Shown piece by piece: positions 1 to 8,978 of a stretch of DNA of 64,000 bases. Position 1 is the first letter of the stretch. Each line of letters starts with the position of its first letter. Made by a program: the position numbers and the translations under genes. The notes under the pieces are model-generated. The model had not been told where the DNA came from. It searched no databases and was given only the letters and a program-made list of their open reading frames with translations. This DNA is from Streptomyces sp. NBC_01235 (GTDB lineage Bacteria; Actinomycetota; Actinomycetes; Streptomycetales; Streptomycetaceae): assembly GCF_035989285.1 (NCBI RefSeq), contig NZ_CP108513.1, positions 3,038,001 through 3,102,000 on the forward strand, given 5' to 3'.

Positions 1-787
1 CGGCCCCGCTCACCTTTTCGGCCGAATCCTCCTCCACCTCGGCCATCGCCGGGTCGAGGAGGCGGGAGAGGAAGTGGCGGGTGCGTTCGTGGCTCGGGTT
101 GCCGATGACCTCGGCCGGGGCGCCGTCCTCGACGATCACACCGCCGTCCATGAAGACGACCCGGTCGGCGACCTCGCGGGCGAAGGTCATCTCGTGGGTC
201 ACCACCATCATCGTCATGCCCTCGTTCGCGAGCATGCGCATGACCGCCAGGACGTCCCCCACCAGCTCCGGGTCGAGCGCCGACGTCGGCTCGTCGAACA
301 GCATCACCTCGGGGCCCATGGCGAGGGCGCGGGCGATCGCGACGCGCTGCTGCTGGCCGCCGGAGAGGGAGGCGGGGTAGGCGGTCGCCTTCTCCGACAG
401 GCCCACCCGCTCCAGGTTCTCGGCGGCCACCTTCGCCGCCTCCGCCTTGCCGCGCCCGAGCACCCGCCGCTGCGGCAGCGTGAGGTTCTCGGTCACCGAC
501 AGGTGCGGGAAGAGGTTGAACTGCTGGAAGACCATGCCGATACGACGGCGTGCGGCGTCGATGTCGACATCGGGGTCGGTGAGTTCGGTGCCGCCGACGA
601 AGACCTGGCCCTTGGTCGGCTCCTCCAGCAGGTTCACGCAGCGCAGGAGCGTCGACTTGCCCGAGCCGGACGGGCCGATCACACAGACGACCTCGCCCTG
701 GCCGATCTCCAGGTCGATGCCACGCAGCACCTCGTTGTCGCCGAAGGACTTGTACAGTCCGCGTACGTCGATCTCGGGTCGGCTCAT
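1..787 (-). CDS. Polar amino-acid ABC transporter ATP-binding protein (3' end cut by window)
   Basis: This is the cytoplasmic ATPase subunit that powers the importer encoded just upstream. The visible 262 residues carry a Walker A (GPSGSGKS, residues 38-45), a Q-loop in QQFNLFPH, the ABC signature LSGGQQQR, a Walker B ending in [12 protein letters not shown] and the switch histidine in VTHEM. The set and spacing match the GlnQ/HisP polar amino-acid family, which is usually about 240-260 residues, so only a few residues are probably missing. The ATG at 785-787 overlaps the permease stop by four bases (ATGA), indicating translational coupling. Substrate is inferred from the binding protein only; glutamate/glutamine-like amino acids are likely. 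Confidence 0.93.
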   Translation of the reverse strand, partial: MSRPEIDVRGLYKSFGDNEVLRGIDLEIGQGEVVCVIGPSGSGKSTLLRCVNLLEEPTKGQVFVGGTELTDPDVDIDAARRRIGMVFQQFNLFPHLSVTENLTLPQRRVLGRGKAEAAKVAAENLERVGLSEKATAYPASLSGGQQQRVAIARALAMGPEVMLFDEPTSALDPELVGDVLAVMRMLANEGMTMMVVTHEMTFAREVADRVVFMDGGVIVEDGAPAEVIGNPSHERTRHFLSRLLDPAMAEVEEDSAEKVSGA

Positions 788-1617
788 TTCACGGCCTCCT
801 GGGCCTTCGCCTCCATACGGCGCACGACGAAGCCGAGCGGGATGGTGACCAGCAGGTAGCAGAGGCCGGCGACCAGAATCGGTGTGGAGTTGGCGGTCGT
901 GCTGGCCAGGTCACGGCCGTACTTGGACAGTTCGCGCTCCTCCAGGGTGACACCGAGGAACAGCACGAGCGAGGAGTCCTTGAAGAGCAGGACGAGTTCG
1001 TTGGTGAGCGGCGGGAGGATGATGCGGAACGCCTGCGGGATGATGATCGAGACCATGGCCCGGCCGGGCGAGAACCCCAGTGAACGGGCCGCCTCCATCT
1101 GCCCCTTGGGCACCGCCTGGATGCCCGCGCGGATCGTCTCCGCCATGTAGGCGGCGGCGACCAGACCGAGCGCGAGGGCGACCTTGCCGTACGTGCCGCC
1201 GATGATCTCCGTGCCGGGGAAGGCGAGCGGTACCGCCACACCGATGAAGATGAAGATCAGCAGGGCCGGCAGGCCGCGGAAGATCTCGATGTAGATGCCC
1301 GCGAGCCAGCGGTAGGGGCCCACCGACGACAGCCGCATCAGCGCGATCACCATGCCGAGCGCCAGTCCGACGACGAAGCCGGACACCGTGTACAGCATGG
1401 TGTTCTTCAACGCCAGCGTGATGACGTCGGGGAACATCTGCCGCGCGATGTCCTTCTGCGCGAACTGGTTCTGCAGCCGGTCCCAGTCGGCCGAGACCGC
1501 GAACGCGATCACGGCGGCGACGAAGACGACGTACTGCACGCCACGCGAGACGCGGCGCTTCTGACGCCGGGTCAGCCCCTTTTTCTTCGGCTGGAGTCGT
1601 ACGTCCGTAGCGGTCAT
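784..1617 (-). CDS. Amino-acid ABC transporter permease
   Basis: Inner-membrane subunit of the amino-acid importer, 277 residues. A basic cytoplasmic N-terminus ([12 protein letters not shown]) precedes a first hydrophobic segment near residues 30-45, followed by several more membrane segments and the ATPase-docking EAA-type loop (around [23 protein letters not shown]). This is the HisM/GlnP-type layout. There is a single permease gene, unlike the two-permease gluABCD arrangement known in actinobacteria, so a homodimer is likely. It lies four bases downstream of the binding-protein gene and overlaps the ATPase gene by four bases. Confidence 0.93.
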   Translation of the reverse strand: MTATDVRLQPKKKGLTRRQKRRVSRGVQYVVFVAAVIAFAVSADWDRLQNQFAQKDIARQMFPDVITLALKNTMLYTVSGFVVGLALGMVIALMRLSSVGPYRWLAGIYIEIFRGLPALLIFIFIGVAVPLAFPGTEIIGGTYGKVALALGLVAAAYMAETIRAGIQAVPKGQMEAARSLGFSPGRAMVSIIIPQAFRIILPPLTNELVLLFKDSSLVLFLGVTLEERELSKYGRDLASTTANSTPILVAGLCYLLVTIPLGFVVRRMEAKAQEAVK

Positions 1618-1621
1618 GGGC

Positions 1622-2479
1622 TCAGGAGGCCGAGGCCGACGGGGACGCGGCCGACGCGTCGTAGGGACCGATCCACTTCTCGTACAGCGTCTTGTACGTG
1701 CCGTCGGCCTTCGCGTCCGCCAGCGCCTTGTTGACGGCGGCGAGCAGCTTGGTGTTGCCCTTCTTCACCGTGAAGCCGTACTGCTCACCGGTGTTGAGGT
1801 TGTCGACGACCTTGAAGGCGTCGGCGTTGGCCTTGTCCTTCAGCCAGCCCTGGACGACCGGGTAGTCGATGACGACGGCCTTGACCTGGCCGCTGCGCAG
1901 ACCGTTGAGAACGGCGTCGGAGGACTCGAAGGAGACCGGGTCGAAGCCCTGCTTCGTGGCGTAGTCCTCGCCGGTGGTCTGCGCCTGGGCGCCGAGCTTG
2001 AGGCCCTTGGACTTCACCTCGGCGAGCGAGGTGACGCTGGCGCTCTTGTCGACCAGGACGGCCTGGGTGGCGTCGAAGTAAGGGTCGGAGAAGTCGACGT
2101 TCTTCTTGCGTTCCTCGGTGATGGTCATGCCGGCCGCGGCCAGGTCGCACTGGCCGGAGTTGAGGAAGGCGCCGGTCTTGAAGTTCTCGAAGGGCGTGTC
2201 GACGATCTCCTGCTTCACGCCGAGGTTCTTGGCGACGAGGTCGACCAGGGAGACGTCGAAGCCCTGGACCTTGCCGTCGATCTCCGACTGGAACGGCGGG
2301 TAGGGCAGGTGGGTGCAGGTGGTGAGCCGGCCCGCCTTGACGAGCTCCACCCCGCCGGCGGCGGACTTGGAGCCGCTGCCGCCGTCGTCACTGGAGGTAC
2401 AGGCGGCCACGAGCAGCAGCCCGGCCGTCGCGGTGGTGGCGGCCAGAATGCGGGTCCGGCGCCCGGAGAGGGTGTTCAC
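1622..2479 (-). CDS. Amino-acid ABC transporter substrate-binding lipoprotein
   Basis: Extracellular solute-binding component, 285 residues, first gene of the importer operon. The N-terminus is a lipoprotein signal with lipobox LVAAC and modified cysteine at residue 27, followed by a Ser/Asp/Gly linker. The body is a family-3 binding protein (SBP_bac_3): it contains the typical GFDVSLVDLVAKNLG, a CDLAAAGMTITEERKK segment and a late YKTLYEKWIG. This family captures polar amino acids such as glutamate, glutamine or cystine; the exact ligand cannot be read from sequence. Transcription starts in the gap shared with the divergent aminotransferase gene. Confidence 0.92.
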   Translation of the reverse strand: MNTLSGRRTRILAATTATAGLLLVAACTSSDDGGSGSKSAAGGVELVKAGRLTTCTHLPYPPFQSEIDGKVQGFDVSLVDLVAKNLGVKQEIVDTPFENFKTGAFLNSGQCDLAAAGMTITEERKKNVDFSDPYFDATQAVLVDKSASVTSLAEVKSKGLKLGAQAQTTGEDYATKQGFDPVSFESSDAVLNGLRSGQVKAVVIDYPVVQGWLKDKANADAFKVVDNLNTGEQYGFTVKKGNTKLLAAVNKALADAKADGTYKTLYEKWIGPYDASAASPSASAS

Positions 2480-2672
2480 GGCGGCCTTCCTGTAAGGGAG
2501 CTGGGAGAACGAGGGGAACTATGAGTTCCGATTATAAGGAGAAGTTTGAGGCTCTCAAACCAAACCGATGGTTACGGGACCGTTCGACCTACGAAGTCGC
2601 CAGTGGGAAAGGTGAGTCACGTGCCGGTTAGTCTCGTCACCTCTACCCCGTCAGCAAAGAGAGAGCACCCCC
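2480..2672. promoter_or_regulatory. Divergent promoter region between ABC transporter and aminotransferase
   Basis: This 193-base gap separates two divergently transcribed genes and must hold both promoters. It contains an AT-richer stretch near 2523-2545 (GATTATAAGGAG), unusual for this genome, but I cannot assign a -10/-35 pair with confidence. Confidence 0.4.
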
Positions 2673-3773
2673 GTGACACACCCGTTCCTGGATCTCGCCC
2701 CGCTGAGCGCCGCGCACTTCGCCTCGATCGAGGACCGGGTGGCCCGGCTGCTGGACACCCGGCAGGACGTCGTGATCATGCAGGGCGAGGCGCTGCTGCC
2801 GCTGGAGGGCGCCATTCGCGGCACGGCCGGTCCGGGCACCACCGCGCTCAACGTGATCACCGGTCCCTACGGGCAGACCTTCGGCGACTGGCTGCGGGAC
2901 TGCGGCGCGACCGTGATCGACCTGGCGGTGCCCTTCCACACGGCGGTGACGGCCGCGCAGATCCGGGAGGCGTTCGCCGAGCACCCGGAGATCGACTTCG
3001 TCTCGCTGGTGCACGCGGAGGCGGCGACCGGCAACACCAACCCGGTCGCGGAGATCGGCGAGGCGGTACGGGAGCACGGCGCGCTGTTCTACCTGGACGC
3101 GGTCGCCTCGATCGGCGCGGAGCCGGTGCTGCCGGACGCGTGGGGCGTGGACCTGTGCGTGATCGGCGCCCAGAAGGCGATGGGCGGCCCGGCGGGCGTT
3201 TCGGCGGTGTCGGTGAGCGAGCGGGCGTGGGCCCGGATGTCCGCGAACCCGAAGGCACCGCGCCGCTCCTACCTGTCCCTGCTGGACTGGAAGGAGCGCT
3301 GGGTCGACGGCGGCCGCAAGGCACTGCTGCACGCACCGGCGCAGCTGGAGATGCTGGCCCTGGAGGCGTGCGTCGAGCGGATCGAGGCGGAGGGCCTGGC
3401 GACGGTGATGGCCCGCCACGCGTCCGCCGCGGCGGCCACGCGGGCGGGTGCGGCAGCGCTGGGCGGGGGCCTCGAACCGTACGTGTACGACGCGACGGAG
3501 GCAGCGCCGGTCGCCACGACCCTGAGGGCGCCGTCGGGCGTGGTGGCGTCGGAACTGGTGACCCGGGCCCTGGAGAGCGACCCGGCACTCCCGCTGGCCG
3601 CGGGCGGGGGCGCACTGGCCAAGGAGATGATCCGGGTCAACCACTACGGGGGCGACGCGACGGTACGGGTCGTCCAGGAATGCCTGGCGGCCCTGGGCGC
3701 CGCGCTGACGGAGAAGGGGCTGGACGTGGATCTCGCGGGGGCGCTGCGAGCGGCGGCGGAAGGCCGGCGGTAG
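2673..3773 (+). CDS. PLP-dependent class V aminotransferase, serine-pyruvate/alanine-glyoxylate type
   Basis: Cytoplasmic PLP enzyme of 366 residues, related to alanine-glyoxylate and serine-pyruvate aminotransferases. The pattern YLDAVASIG (Asp142, expected to bind the PLP ring nitrogen) followed by GAQKAMGGPAG (Lys168, predicted Schiff-base lysine) is diagnostic of the family. The GTG at 2673 follows a GAGAG-type ribosome site; no better start is visible. It faces away from the amino-acid importer, so a role in amino-acid nitrogen metabolism is plausible, but the substrate is not determined. The gene stands alone, followed by a 184-base gap. Confidence 0.85.
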   Translation: MTHPFLDLAPLSAAHFASIEDRVARLLDTRQDVVIMQGEALLPLEGAIRGTAGPGTTALNVITGPYGQTFGDWLRDCGATVIDLAVPFHTAVTAAQIREAFAEHPEIDFVSLVHAEAATGNTNPVAEIGEAVREHGALFYLDAVASIGAEPVLPDAWGVDLCVIGAQKAMGGPAGVSAVSVSERAWARMSANPKAPRRSYLSLLDWKERWVDGGRKALLHAPAQLEMLALEACVERIEAEGLATVMARHASAAAATRAGAAALGGGLEPYVYDATEAAPVATTLRAPSGVVASELVTRALESDPALPLAAGGGALAKEMIRVNHYGGDATVRVVQECLAALGAALTEKGLDVDLAGALRAAAEGRR

Positions 3774-3957
3774 GGGTCGGGCCGGGGGGTTCCCGGGAGG
3801 GGCTGCCGACCGTCGTCCACCCCGAGCACCCACACGCCCCCGCGCCTGGGCTGCCCGTTGCTGCGCTTCTCCGGCTCTTCGACGTCGTCGTACGCCGCGT
3901 CGCTTCCCTGCTCACCGGGCGAGATCACGGACGACGGATTCCCACGAACCTCCCGGG

Positions 3958-5358
3958 CTATGGGGTGGTGCACACGAAACTCATGGATTCCGTGATGTGG
4001 CGGCAGTCGAAGTATCCGGACCACCTGAGCCCCGAGTCGGGCTGTGTACCAGCGCCTCGCTCCCACGTGGCCACGTACCGGTCGTCGGAGAACGTCAGGC
4101 CACCCTGCGAGACCACCGGCTTCTGCTCCAACAACGTCACCAAGGGACGCAGCAGGGCCGTGGGGTCCTTCCCCTTCTTCTTCCACATCGCGATGACCGT
4201 GTCGGGTTCCGCGCTCTGGGACTCCGTCGTGCCGAAGCCTCCCCGGTCCATGGCCACCTCCATGGCGTCGAAGTCGCCTTTGCAGGCGGCGTCGTGCACG
4301 ACCTTGATGGAGACCTCCGTTCGTTTCACCCCATCGCCGGTGTCAAAGTCGGTATACGCCTTCCCGCAGGTGATCCCCGGCAACACCGAAGGATTTCCTG
4401 ACGTCCCCTCGCCGGCGGCACTGTCCGACTCTCCGGTGCCGTCCGGCAGCAGCCAGAACAGGATGAGGAAGGCGGAGACGGCGAGCAGGCCGATTGCCAG
4501 CAGCATCCGTCTCCTCCCGCTGCCGGGATCTCCGTTCTGCTCCTTGAGGCCCTCGGGCGGTTCCGGGTGAAGCGGCGGTGCTTGATTGCGTGCGATGCAT
4601 ATGCTCGCCCCCCGGTCCCGGTTGAGTTGCTGCGGGCGGGGACGGTTCTTCTGCATGAGGGATCGGTCGACGTGGTCGAAGAGATCCGACATGGTCAGCA
4701 GATCGGGACCACCCGAAACCCCCGCCTCCAGCAGGGTGACGAGCTCGCCGGTGAACGCGGGGTACTGTTCGCCCTCGACGGCCAGCGCCCATTGGGTGGC
4801 AGGAGACGCGGCGAGGACCGAGGTGCCCTGGACATCGGCCAGAAGCGTCGCGTCATCGCCTGACGACAACGATTCCTTGAGCGCCGTGCCGCTGAAGCAG
4901 CAGTCGAGGATGACGACTTTGCGTCTGACGTGGACGGCCCCCAGCAGGATTCCGCGGACGTCCTCGTACTTCACGGCCGTGAACGGCTTGTCCTTCGTCG
5001 TCTCCGGCACGGACAGATGCAATCCGGTGCTGAAGGGATACAGCAGTCCGTGGCCGGCGTAGTACACGACGAGTGTGTCCGTGGCCGCTGCCGCCGCCTC
5101 GTGCACAACTCCCAGCAGGTCATCCCGCGTCGGCTGGGAGACCACATGACAGTGCTCACGGGGAAGCCCCCAGACGGCAGGGTCCTGGAACAATTCGGCC
5201 AGTCGCAGGCAGCCCCTCTTAACCGAGGGACGCGGGGCGAGGTGACGTCTGGGGTCCCGGATTCTTGCGCCGGTCCGGGTGAACTCGTGGGCCTCGATGA
5301 AAACGGCCCGGGACTTGGCCGGATCCGAGAGCCTCGGTTCCGGCGAACCGTGCTGCAT
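3958..5358 (-). CDS. Transmembrane caspase-family (C14) protease with extracytoplasmic C-terminal domain
   Basis: 466 residues. Residues about 15-255 form a prokaryotic caspase-like domain: SRAVFIEAHEF at the start, WGLPREHCHVV, the catalytic histidine in YYAGHG (His103) and the nucleophile in LDCCFSG (Cys154). A basic stretch (GRRRM, from 281) is followed by one membrane helix at about 285-304. The remaining 160 residues should lie outside the cell and hold four cysteines (331, 359, 452, 463) that could form disulfides. An insertion-like segment (about residues 30-45) separates the first strand from the next helix. The ATG at 5356-5358 overlaps the upstream stop (TGATG), indicating coupling. 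Related proteases act in bacterial conflict or programmed death; this role is inferred. The target is unknown. Confidence 0.85.
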   Translation of the reverse strand: MQHGSPEPRLSDPAKSRAVFIEAHEFTRTGARIRDPRRHLAPRPSVKRGCLRLAELFQDPAVWGLPREHCHVVSQPTRDDLLGVVHEAAAAATDTLVVYYAGHGLLYPFSTGLHLSVPETTKDKPFTAVKYEDVRGILLGAVHVRRKVVILDCCFSGTALKESLSSGDDATLLADVQGTSVLAASPATQWALAVEGEQYPAFTGELVTLLEAGVSGGPDLLTMSDLFDHVDRSLMQKNRPRPQQLNRDRGASICIARNQAPPLHPEPPEGLKEQNGDPGSGRRRMLLAIGLLAVSAFLILFWLLPDGTGESDSAAGEGTSGNPSVLPGITCGKAYTDFDTGDGVKRTEVSIKVVHDAACKGDFDAMEVAMDRGGFGTTESQSAEPDTVIAMWKKKGKDPTALLRPLVTLLEQKPVVSQGGLTFSDDRYVATWERGAGTQPDSGLRWSGYFDCRHITESMSFVCTTP

Positions 5359-5753
5359 CAAGGCGCCTCATCACCGGACCGACGCTCATGCGACTCGTCC
5401 GCGCGGCCGTCGGGTTCATCGGCGCCCGTCAACCGCTCGAACATCCGGCGCGCCTCCTCCGGGTCGGCGTGCTCGACACGCAGCGTGACACCGTCACGTT
5501 CGATGCACACCTCCGCCCCCGGTGAACGTCCGTCACGCCAAGAGGCAATGGCGACCAGCAGGTTCGCCAGGGCCACGATGTTCGAGACGGCGAACTCGAT
5601 GACTTCCGGACCGCCCAACGCGTCCGGTTCGTCGTCGAGCGCCAGCACCGGTCCGGCCGCACGTAGGACATCGGGGTCGCGAGTCAGCCACTCGTAGAGG
5701 TCCAAGGCGCCTGGATGGCCTTCACGGGCGTCGACTCGAACGCTGAGCTGCAT
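5358..5753 (-). CDS. EACC1-like effector-associated protein, partner of caspase
   Basis: 131 residues with no signal peptide. It shows the layout I associate with effector-associated constant component EACC1: an N-terminal beta strand, LYEWLTRDPDV, a hydrophobic helix (EFAVSNIVALANLLVAIASW) and a C-terminal ferredoxin-like VTLRVEHADPEEARRMFERL. Such proteins were described computationally as small constant partners of caspase- or trypsin-like effectors in actinobacterial conflict systems. The ATG at 5753 is preferred over an upstream in-frame ATG because GGGAGAG sits 3 bases before it. Its stop overlaps the caspase start, so the two proteins are probably made in fixed ratio. The acidic tail after residue 110 looks disordered. 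Confidence 0.7.
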   Translation of the reverse strand: MQLSVRVDAREGHPGALDLYEWLTRDPDVLRAAGPVLALDDEPDALGGPEVIEFAVSNIVALANLLVAIASWRDGRSPGAEVCIERDGVTLRVEHADPEEARRMFERLTGADEPDGRADESHERRSGDEAP

Positions 5754-5869
5754 GACTCTCCCACGATCCGAAACTGCTCGGGCGCCGATGCTAGCGCCTG
5801 CGCCCCTCCCGGGAATCAACGGCCATACCGAAAAGGCCCCTTGGCAGTCCCCCGTGCCATCCTCCCCTC

Positions 5870-6397
5870 ATGACCACCAACACACCCCACGCCCTCCCCG
5901 ACGGCCGACCCATCCCCCTCATGACCGGTGAGGAACTCCCCATGCTGGAAAGCTGGTTGGAGTTTCATCGGGCCACGCTCGCCTTGAAGTGTGCGGGGCT
6001 GGACGACAAGCAGGTGCGGGAAGCGTCGGCCGCGCCGTCCGAGTTGACGTTGCTCGGGCTGGTTCAGCATCTCGCCGAGGTCGAACGGAACTGGTTCCAG
6101 CGGGCGTTCGCCGGGCTCGACATGCCGCCGGTCTTCGAGGAGGAGAGCGGGTACGTCCTCGACTCCGGGCGGGGGCTCGACCAGGCGCTGACCGTCTGGC
6201 GGCGGGAGATCGCGCGGGGGCGCGAGCTGATCGCCGGGCGGTCGCTGGAGGACACCGGCCGGATCGCCGGCGGGCCGTTGGCCGGCCTCGAGGTCAGCCT
6301 GCGCTGGGTGCTCATCCACATGATCGAGGAGTACGCCCGGCACAACGGTCACGCGGACATTCTCCGGGAGCGCATCGACGGGGTTACCGGAGCCTGA
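5870..6397 (+). CDS. DinB-family (DUF664) putative metalloenzyme
   Basis: 175 residues. The sequence follows the DUF664 branch of the DinB four-helix superfamily: an early [13 protein letters not shown] helix, [22 protein letters not shown] with a metal-ligand-type histidine, and [25 protein letters not shown] with further histidines near the end. Members are thought to be thiol-dependent (mycothiol or bacillithiol) transferases or isomerases, but most are uncharacterised and I cannot name a substrate. A strong hairpin downstream (6463-6499) would end its transcript before the ectoine operon. Confidence 0.8.
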   Translation: MTTNTPHALPDGRPIPLMTGEELPMLESWLEFHRATLALKCAGLDDKQVREASAAPSELTLLGLVQHLAEVERNWFQRAFAGLDMPPVFEEESGYVLDSGRGLDQALTVWRREIARGRELIAGRSLEDTGRIAGGPLAGLEVSLRWVLIHMIEEYARHNGHADILRERIDGVTGA

Positions 6398-6462
6398 ATT
6401 CACGGCGATTCGGGAATTCCCTCCGGGTGTCTTCGCGAGGATAGCTTTCCCGAGTTCTTCTG

Positions 6463-6499
6463 CCCGGATTCCCTGCGGCTAAACGCAGGGAATTTCGGG
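6463..6499 (+). terminator. Stem-loop terminator after the DinB-family gene
   Basis: Arms 6463-6477 and 6484-6499 pair almost completely (the inner TTCCCTGCG/CGCAGGGAA is perfect) around a six-base loop. It lies 65 bases past the DinB stop and before ectA. No T-run follows, which is usual for Streptomyces terminators. Confidence 0.65.
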
Positions 6500-6502
6500 C
6501 CG

Positions 6503-6518
6503 GTTACGGTCACGTGAC
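6503..6518 (+). promoter_or_regulatory. Candidate GlnR box upstream of ectA
   Basis: GTTAC, six bases, GTGAC. This fits the first half of the GlnR consensus (gTnAC-n6-GnnAC), though the second box normally reads GAAAC. It also contains the perfect palindrome GTCACGTGAC (6509-6518). It lies about 140 bases before the ectA start. GlnR control of ectABCD has been reported in Streptomyces coelicolor, which makes the location meaningful. Binding here is untested. Confidence 0.4.
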
Positions 6519-6655
6519 GCATCGCACAGCGAGGGCGATATGCGCGTTTTGCGCTGGGAGAAATGGGGCGCATCGGTCAACTGTCCGTGTGGCATCACGG
6601 AATCACCACGGCCTCTCCATGCGTTATTGAATTTCCCTGGGTAAGTTCAATCCGC

Positions 6656-7162
6656 ATGACTGCCGCACAAGCAGACCTACATATCGACCGTCCGTCGGTG
6701 GCGGACGGGGCCGCGCTCTGGCGTATCGCGAAGGAATCCGGAACGCTCGATCTGAACTCCTCCTACAGCTATCTGCTGTGGTGCCGCGACTTCGCCGGCA
6801 CCTCGGCGGTGGCGCGGACGGAGGGCGGCGAGCCGATCGGGTTCGTCACCGGGTACGTACGCCCGGAGGAGCCGCAGACCCTGCTGGTCTGGCAGGTGGC
6901 GGTCGACGCCGCGTACCGCGGTCGCGGCCTCGCCGCCGCGCTGCTCGACGGGCTGACCGCGCGGCTCGCCGCCGAACGCCCGCTCACCACCGTCGAGACC
7001 ACGATCACGCCGGGCAACACCGCCTCCGAGCGGCTGTTCGCCTCGTACGCCGACCGGCACGGGGCGGCCGTCACCCGCGAGGTGCTGTTCGGCGCCGGGC
7101 TGTTCCCCGACGGCCCGCACGACCCCGAAGTGCTGTACCGCATCGGTCCCCTCGCCTTCTGA
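6656..7162 (+). CDS. ectA: L-2,4-diaminobutyrate N-acetyltransferase (ectoine step 2)
   Basis: Transfers acetyl from acetyl-CoA to the gamma-amino group of diaminobutyrate made by EctB. 168 residues with a GNAT fold: LDLNSSYSYLLWCRDF near the N-terminus, typical of EctA, and the acetyl-CoA loop in VAVDAAYRGRGLAAALLDGL. The ATG at 6656 is chosen because the residues upstream in frame (from 6563) do not resemble EctA, although no good ribosome site precedes it. First gene of ectABCD; ectB follows after 77 bases. Confidence 0.95.
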   Translation: MTAAQADLHIDRPSVADGAALWRIAKESGTLDLNSSYSYLLWCRDFAGTSAVARTEGGEPIGFVTGYVRPEEPQTLLVWQVAVDAAYRGRGLAAALLDGLTARLAAERPLTTVETTITPGNTASERLFASYADRHGAAVTREVLFGAGLFPDGPHDPEVLYRIGPLAF

Positions 7163-7239
7163 CCTGCAACCTCTCTCGCCCCCTCTCCCTCCCCCCACGT
7201 CCTCCCTCCTTCTCACCCCACACCAAGGAGTGTTCCGTC

Positions 7240-8511
7240 GTGACCATCACCCAGCCCGACCTCAGCGTGTTCGAGACCCTCGAGTCCGAGGTGCGCAGCT
7301 ACTGCCGCGGCTGGCCCGCCGTGTTCGACCGTGCGCAGGGCAGCCGCATGTACGACGAGGACGGTCACCGGTATCTCGACTTCTTCGCCGGTGCCGGGTC
7401 TCTCAACTACGGCCACAACAACCCGGTACTCAAACGGGCGTTGGTCGACTATCTGATGCGGGACGGCGTCACCCACGGGCTCGACATGTCCACCGTCGCC
7501 AAGCGGTCCTTCCTGCAGACCTTCCAGGATCTGGTGCTGCGTCCGCGTGACCTCCCCTACAAGGTCATGTTCCCCGGCCCGACCGGCACCAACGCCGTGG
7601 AGTCCGCGCTGAAGCTGGCGCGGAAGGTGAAGGGGCGCGAGGCCATCGTGTCGTTCACCAACGCCTTCCACGGGATGTCCCTGGGGTCGCTGGCCGTCAC
7701 GGGCAACGCCTTCAAGCGGGCCGGTGCCGGGATCCCGCTGGTGCACGGCACGCCCATGCCGTTCGACAACTACTTCGACGGTCGGATCCCCGACTTCCTG
7801 TGGTTCGAGCGGCTGCTGGAGGACCAGGGGTCCGGGCTCAACAAGCCGGCGGCCGTGATCGTCGAGACCGTGCAGGGCGAGGGCGGCATCAACGTCGCGC
7901 GTCCGGAGTGGCTGCGGGCGCTCAAGGAGCTGTGCGAACGGCAGGACATGCTGCTGATCGTCGACGACATCCAGATGGGATGCGGGCGTACCGGGGCCTT
8001 CTTCTCCTTCGAGGAGGCCGGGATCGTCCCGGACATCGTCACCGTGTCCAAGTCCATCAGCGGCTACGGACTGCCCATGTCGCTGTGCCTGTTCGGGCCC
8101 GAGCTCGACGTGTGGGAGCCGGGCGAGCACAACGGCACCTTCCGCGGCAACAACCCGGCCTTCGTCACCGCCACCGCCGCCCTCGAGGCGTACTGGGCCG
8201 ACGGGTCCGCCATGGAGAAGCAGACCCGGGCGCGCGGCGAGCAGATCGAGCAGGCGCTCATCTCGATCACCGAGGAGAACCTCGCCGACGTCAAGGAGTA
8301 CCGGGGCCGCGGACTCGTGTGGGGTCTGGAGTTCCACGAGAAGGCGCGGGCCGGGCGGGTCGCGCAGCGGGCCTTCGAGCTCGGGCTGCTGATCGAGACC
8401 TCCGGCCCGGAGAGCGAGGTCGTCAAGCTGCTGCCGGCCCTGACCATCACCCCGGAGGAGCTGGACGAGGGCCTGAGCGTCGTCGCCCGCGCCGTACGGG
8501 AAACCGTCTGA
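7240..8511 (+). CDS. ectB: Diaminobutyrate-2-oxoglutarate aminotransferase (ectoine step 1)
   Basis: Converts aspartate semialdehyde and glutamate to 2,4-diaminobutyrate and 2-oxoglutarate. 423 residues, the usual EctB length, class III PLP aminotransferase. Visible are MFPGPTGTNAVESALKLARK, the PLP-binding aspartate in LLIVDDIQMGCGRTG and the Schiff-base lysine in TVSKSISGYG. The GTG at 7240 has an AAGGAG ribosome site nine bases upstream, which decides the start against the longer open frame. The 77-base gap after ectA is C/T-rich without clear structure. Confidence 0.97.
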   Translation: MTITQPDLSVFETLESEVRSYCRGWPAVFDRAQGSRMYDEDGHRYLDFFAGAGSLNYGHNNPVLKRALVDYLMRDGVTHGLDMSTVAKRSFLQTFQDLVLRPRDLPYKVMFPGPTGTNAVESALKLARKVKGREAIVSFTNAFHGMSLGSLAVTGNAFKRAGAGIPLVHGTPMPFDNYFDGRIPDFLWFERLLEDQGSGLNKPAAVIVETVQGEGGINVARPEWLRALKELCERQDMLLIVDDIQMGCGRTGAFFSFEEAGIVPDIVTVSKSISGYGLPMSLCLFGPELDVWEPGEHNGTFRGNNPAFVTATAALEAYWADGSAMEKQTRARGEQIEQALISITEENLADVKEYRGRGLVWGLEFHEKARAGRVAQRAFELGLLIETSGPESEVVKLLPALTITPEELDEGLSVVARAVRETV

Positions 8512-8568
8512 GGCCCGCGGAAACCCACCATCTGTCCCGTTCACCTATCCAGGAGGCATCGCAGCACC

Positions 8569-8973
8569 GTGATCGTCCGTTCGTTCAAGGACATCGAAGG
8601 CACCGACCGGCATGTGCGGGCGGCGTCCGGCACCTGGGAGAGCAAACGCATCGTCCTCGCCCGGGAACGCGTCGGGTTCTCGCTGCACGAAACGATTCTG
8701 TACGCGGGTACCGAGACGTCGATGTGGTACGCGAACCACATCGAGGCCGTCGTCTGTGTCGAGGGCGAGGCCGAGCTGACCGACCACGAGACCGGGCGGA
8801 CGCACACCATCACGCCCGGAACCATGTACCTCCTCGACGGGCACGAGCGGCACACGCTGCGCGTCAAGGAGGACTTCCGCTGCCTCTGCGTGTTCAACCC
8901 GCCCGTCACCGGACGGGAGGACCACGACGAGAACGGCGTCTACCCCCTGCTGACCGAGCCCGAGGAGGTGTGA
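8569..8973 (+). CDS. ectC: L-ectoine synthase
   Basis: Cyclises N-gamma-acetyl-diaminobutyrate to ectoine. 134 residues, a single cupin barrel with the EctC landmarks [25 protein letters not shown] split over the first half and [12 protein letters not shown] in the second. The GTG start has a perfect AGGAGG (8551-8556) upstream. Its stop lies five bases before the chosen ectD start, and the stop region itself supplies the ectD ribosome site. Confidence 0.97.
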   Translation: MIVRSFKDIEGTDRHVRAASGTWESKRIVLARERVGFSLHETILYAGTETSMWYANHIEAVVCVEGEAELTDHETGRTHTITPGTMYLLDGHERHTLRVKEDFRCLCVFNPPVTGREDHDENGVYPLLTEPEEV

Positions 8974-8978
8974 GCACC

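Noticed and set aside
6563..6655. N-terminal extension of EctA by 31 residues
   Set aside because: The added residues do not resemble EctA, and the internal ATG gives the usual length.
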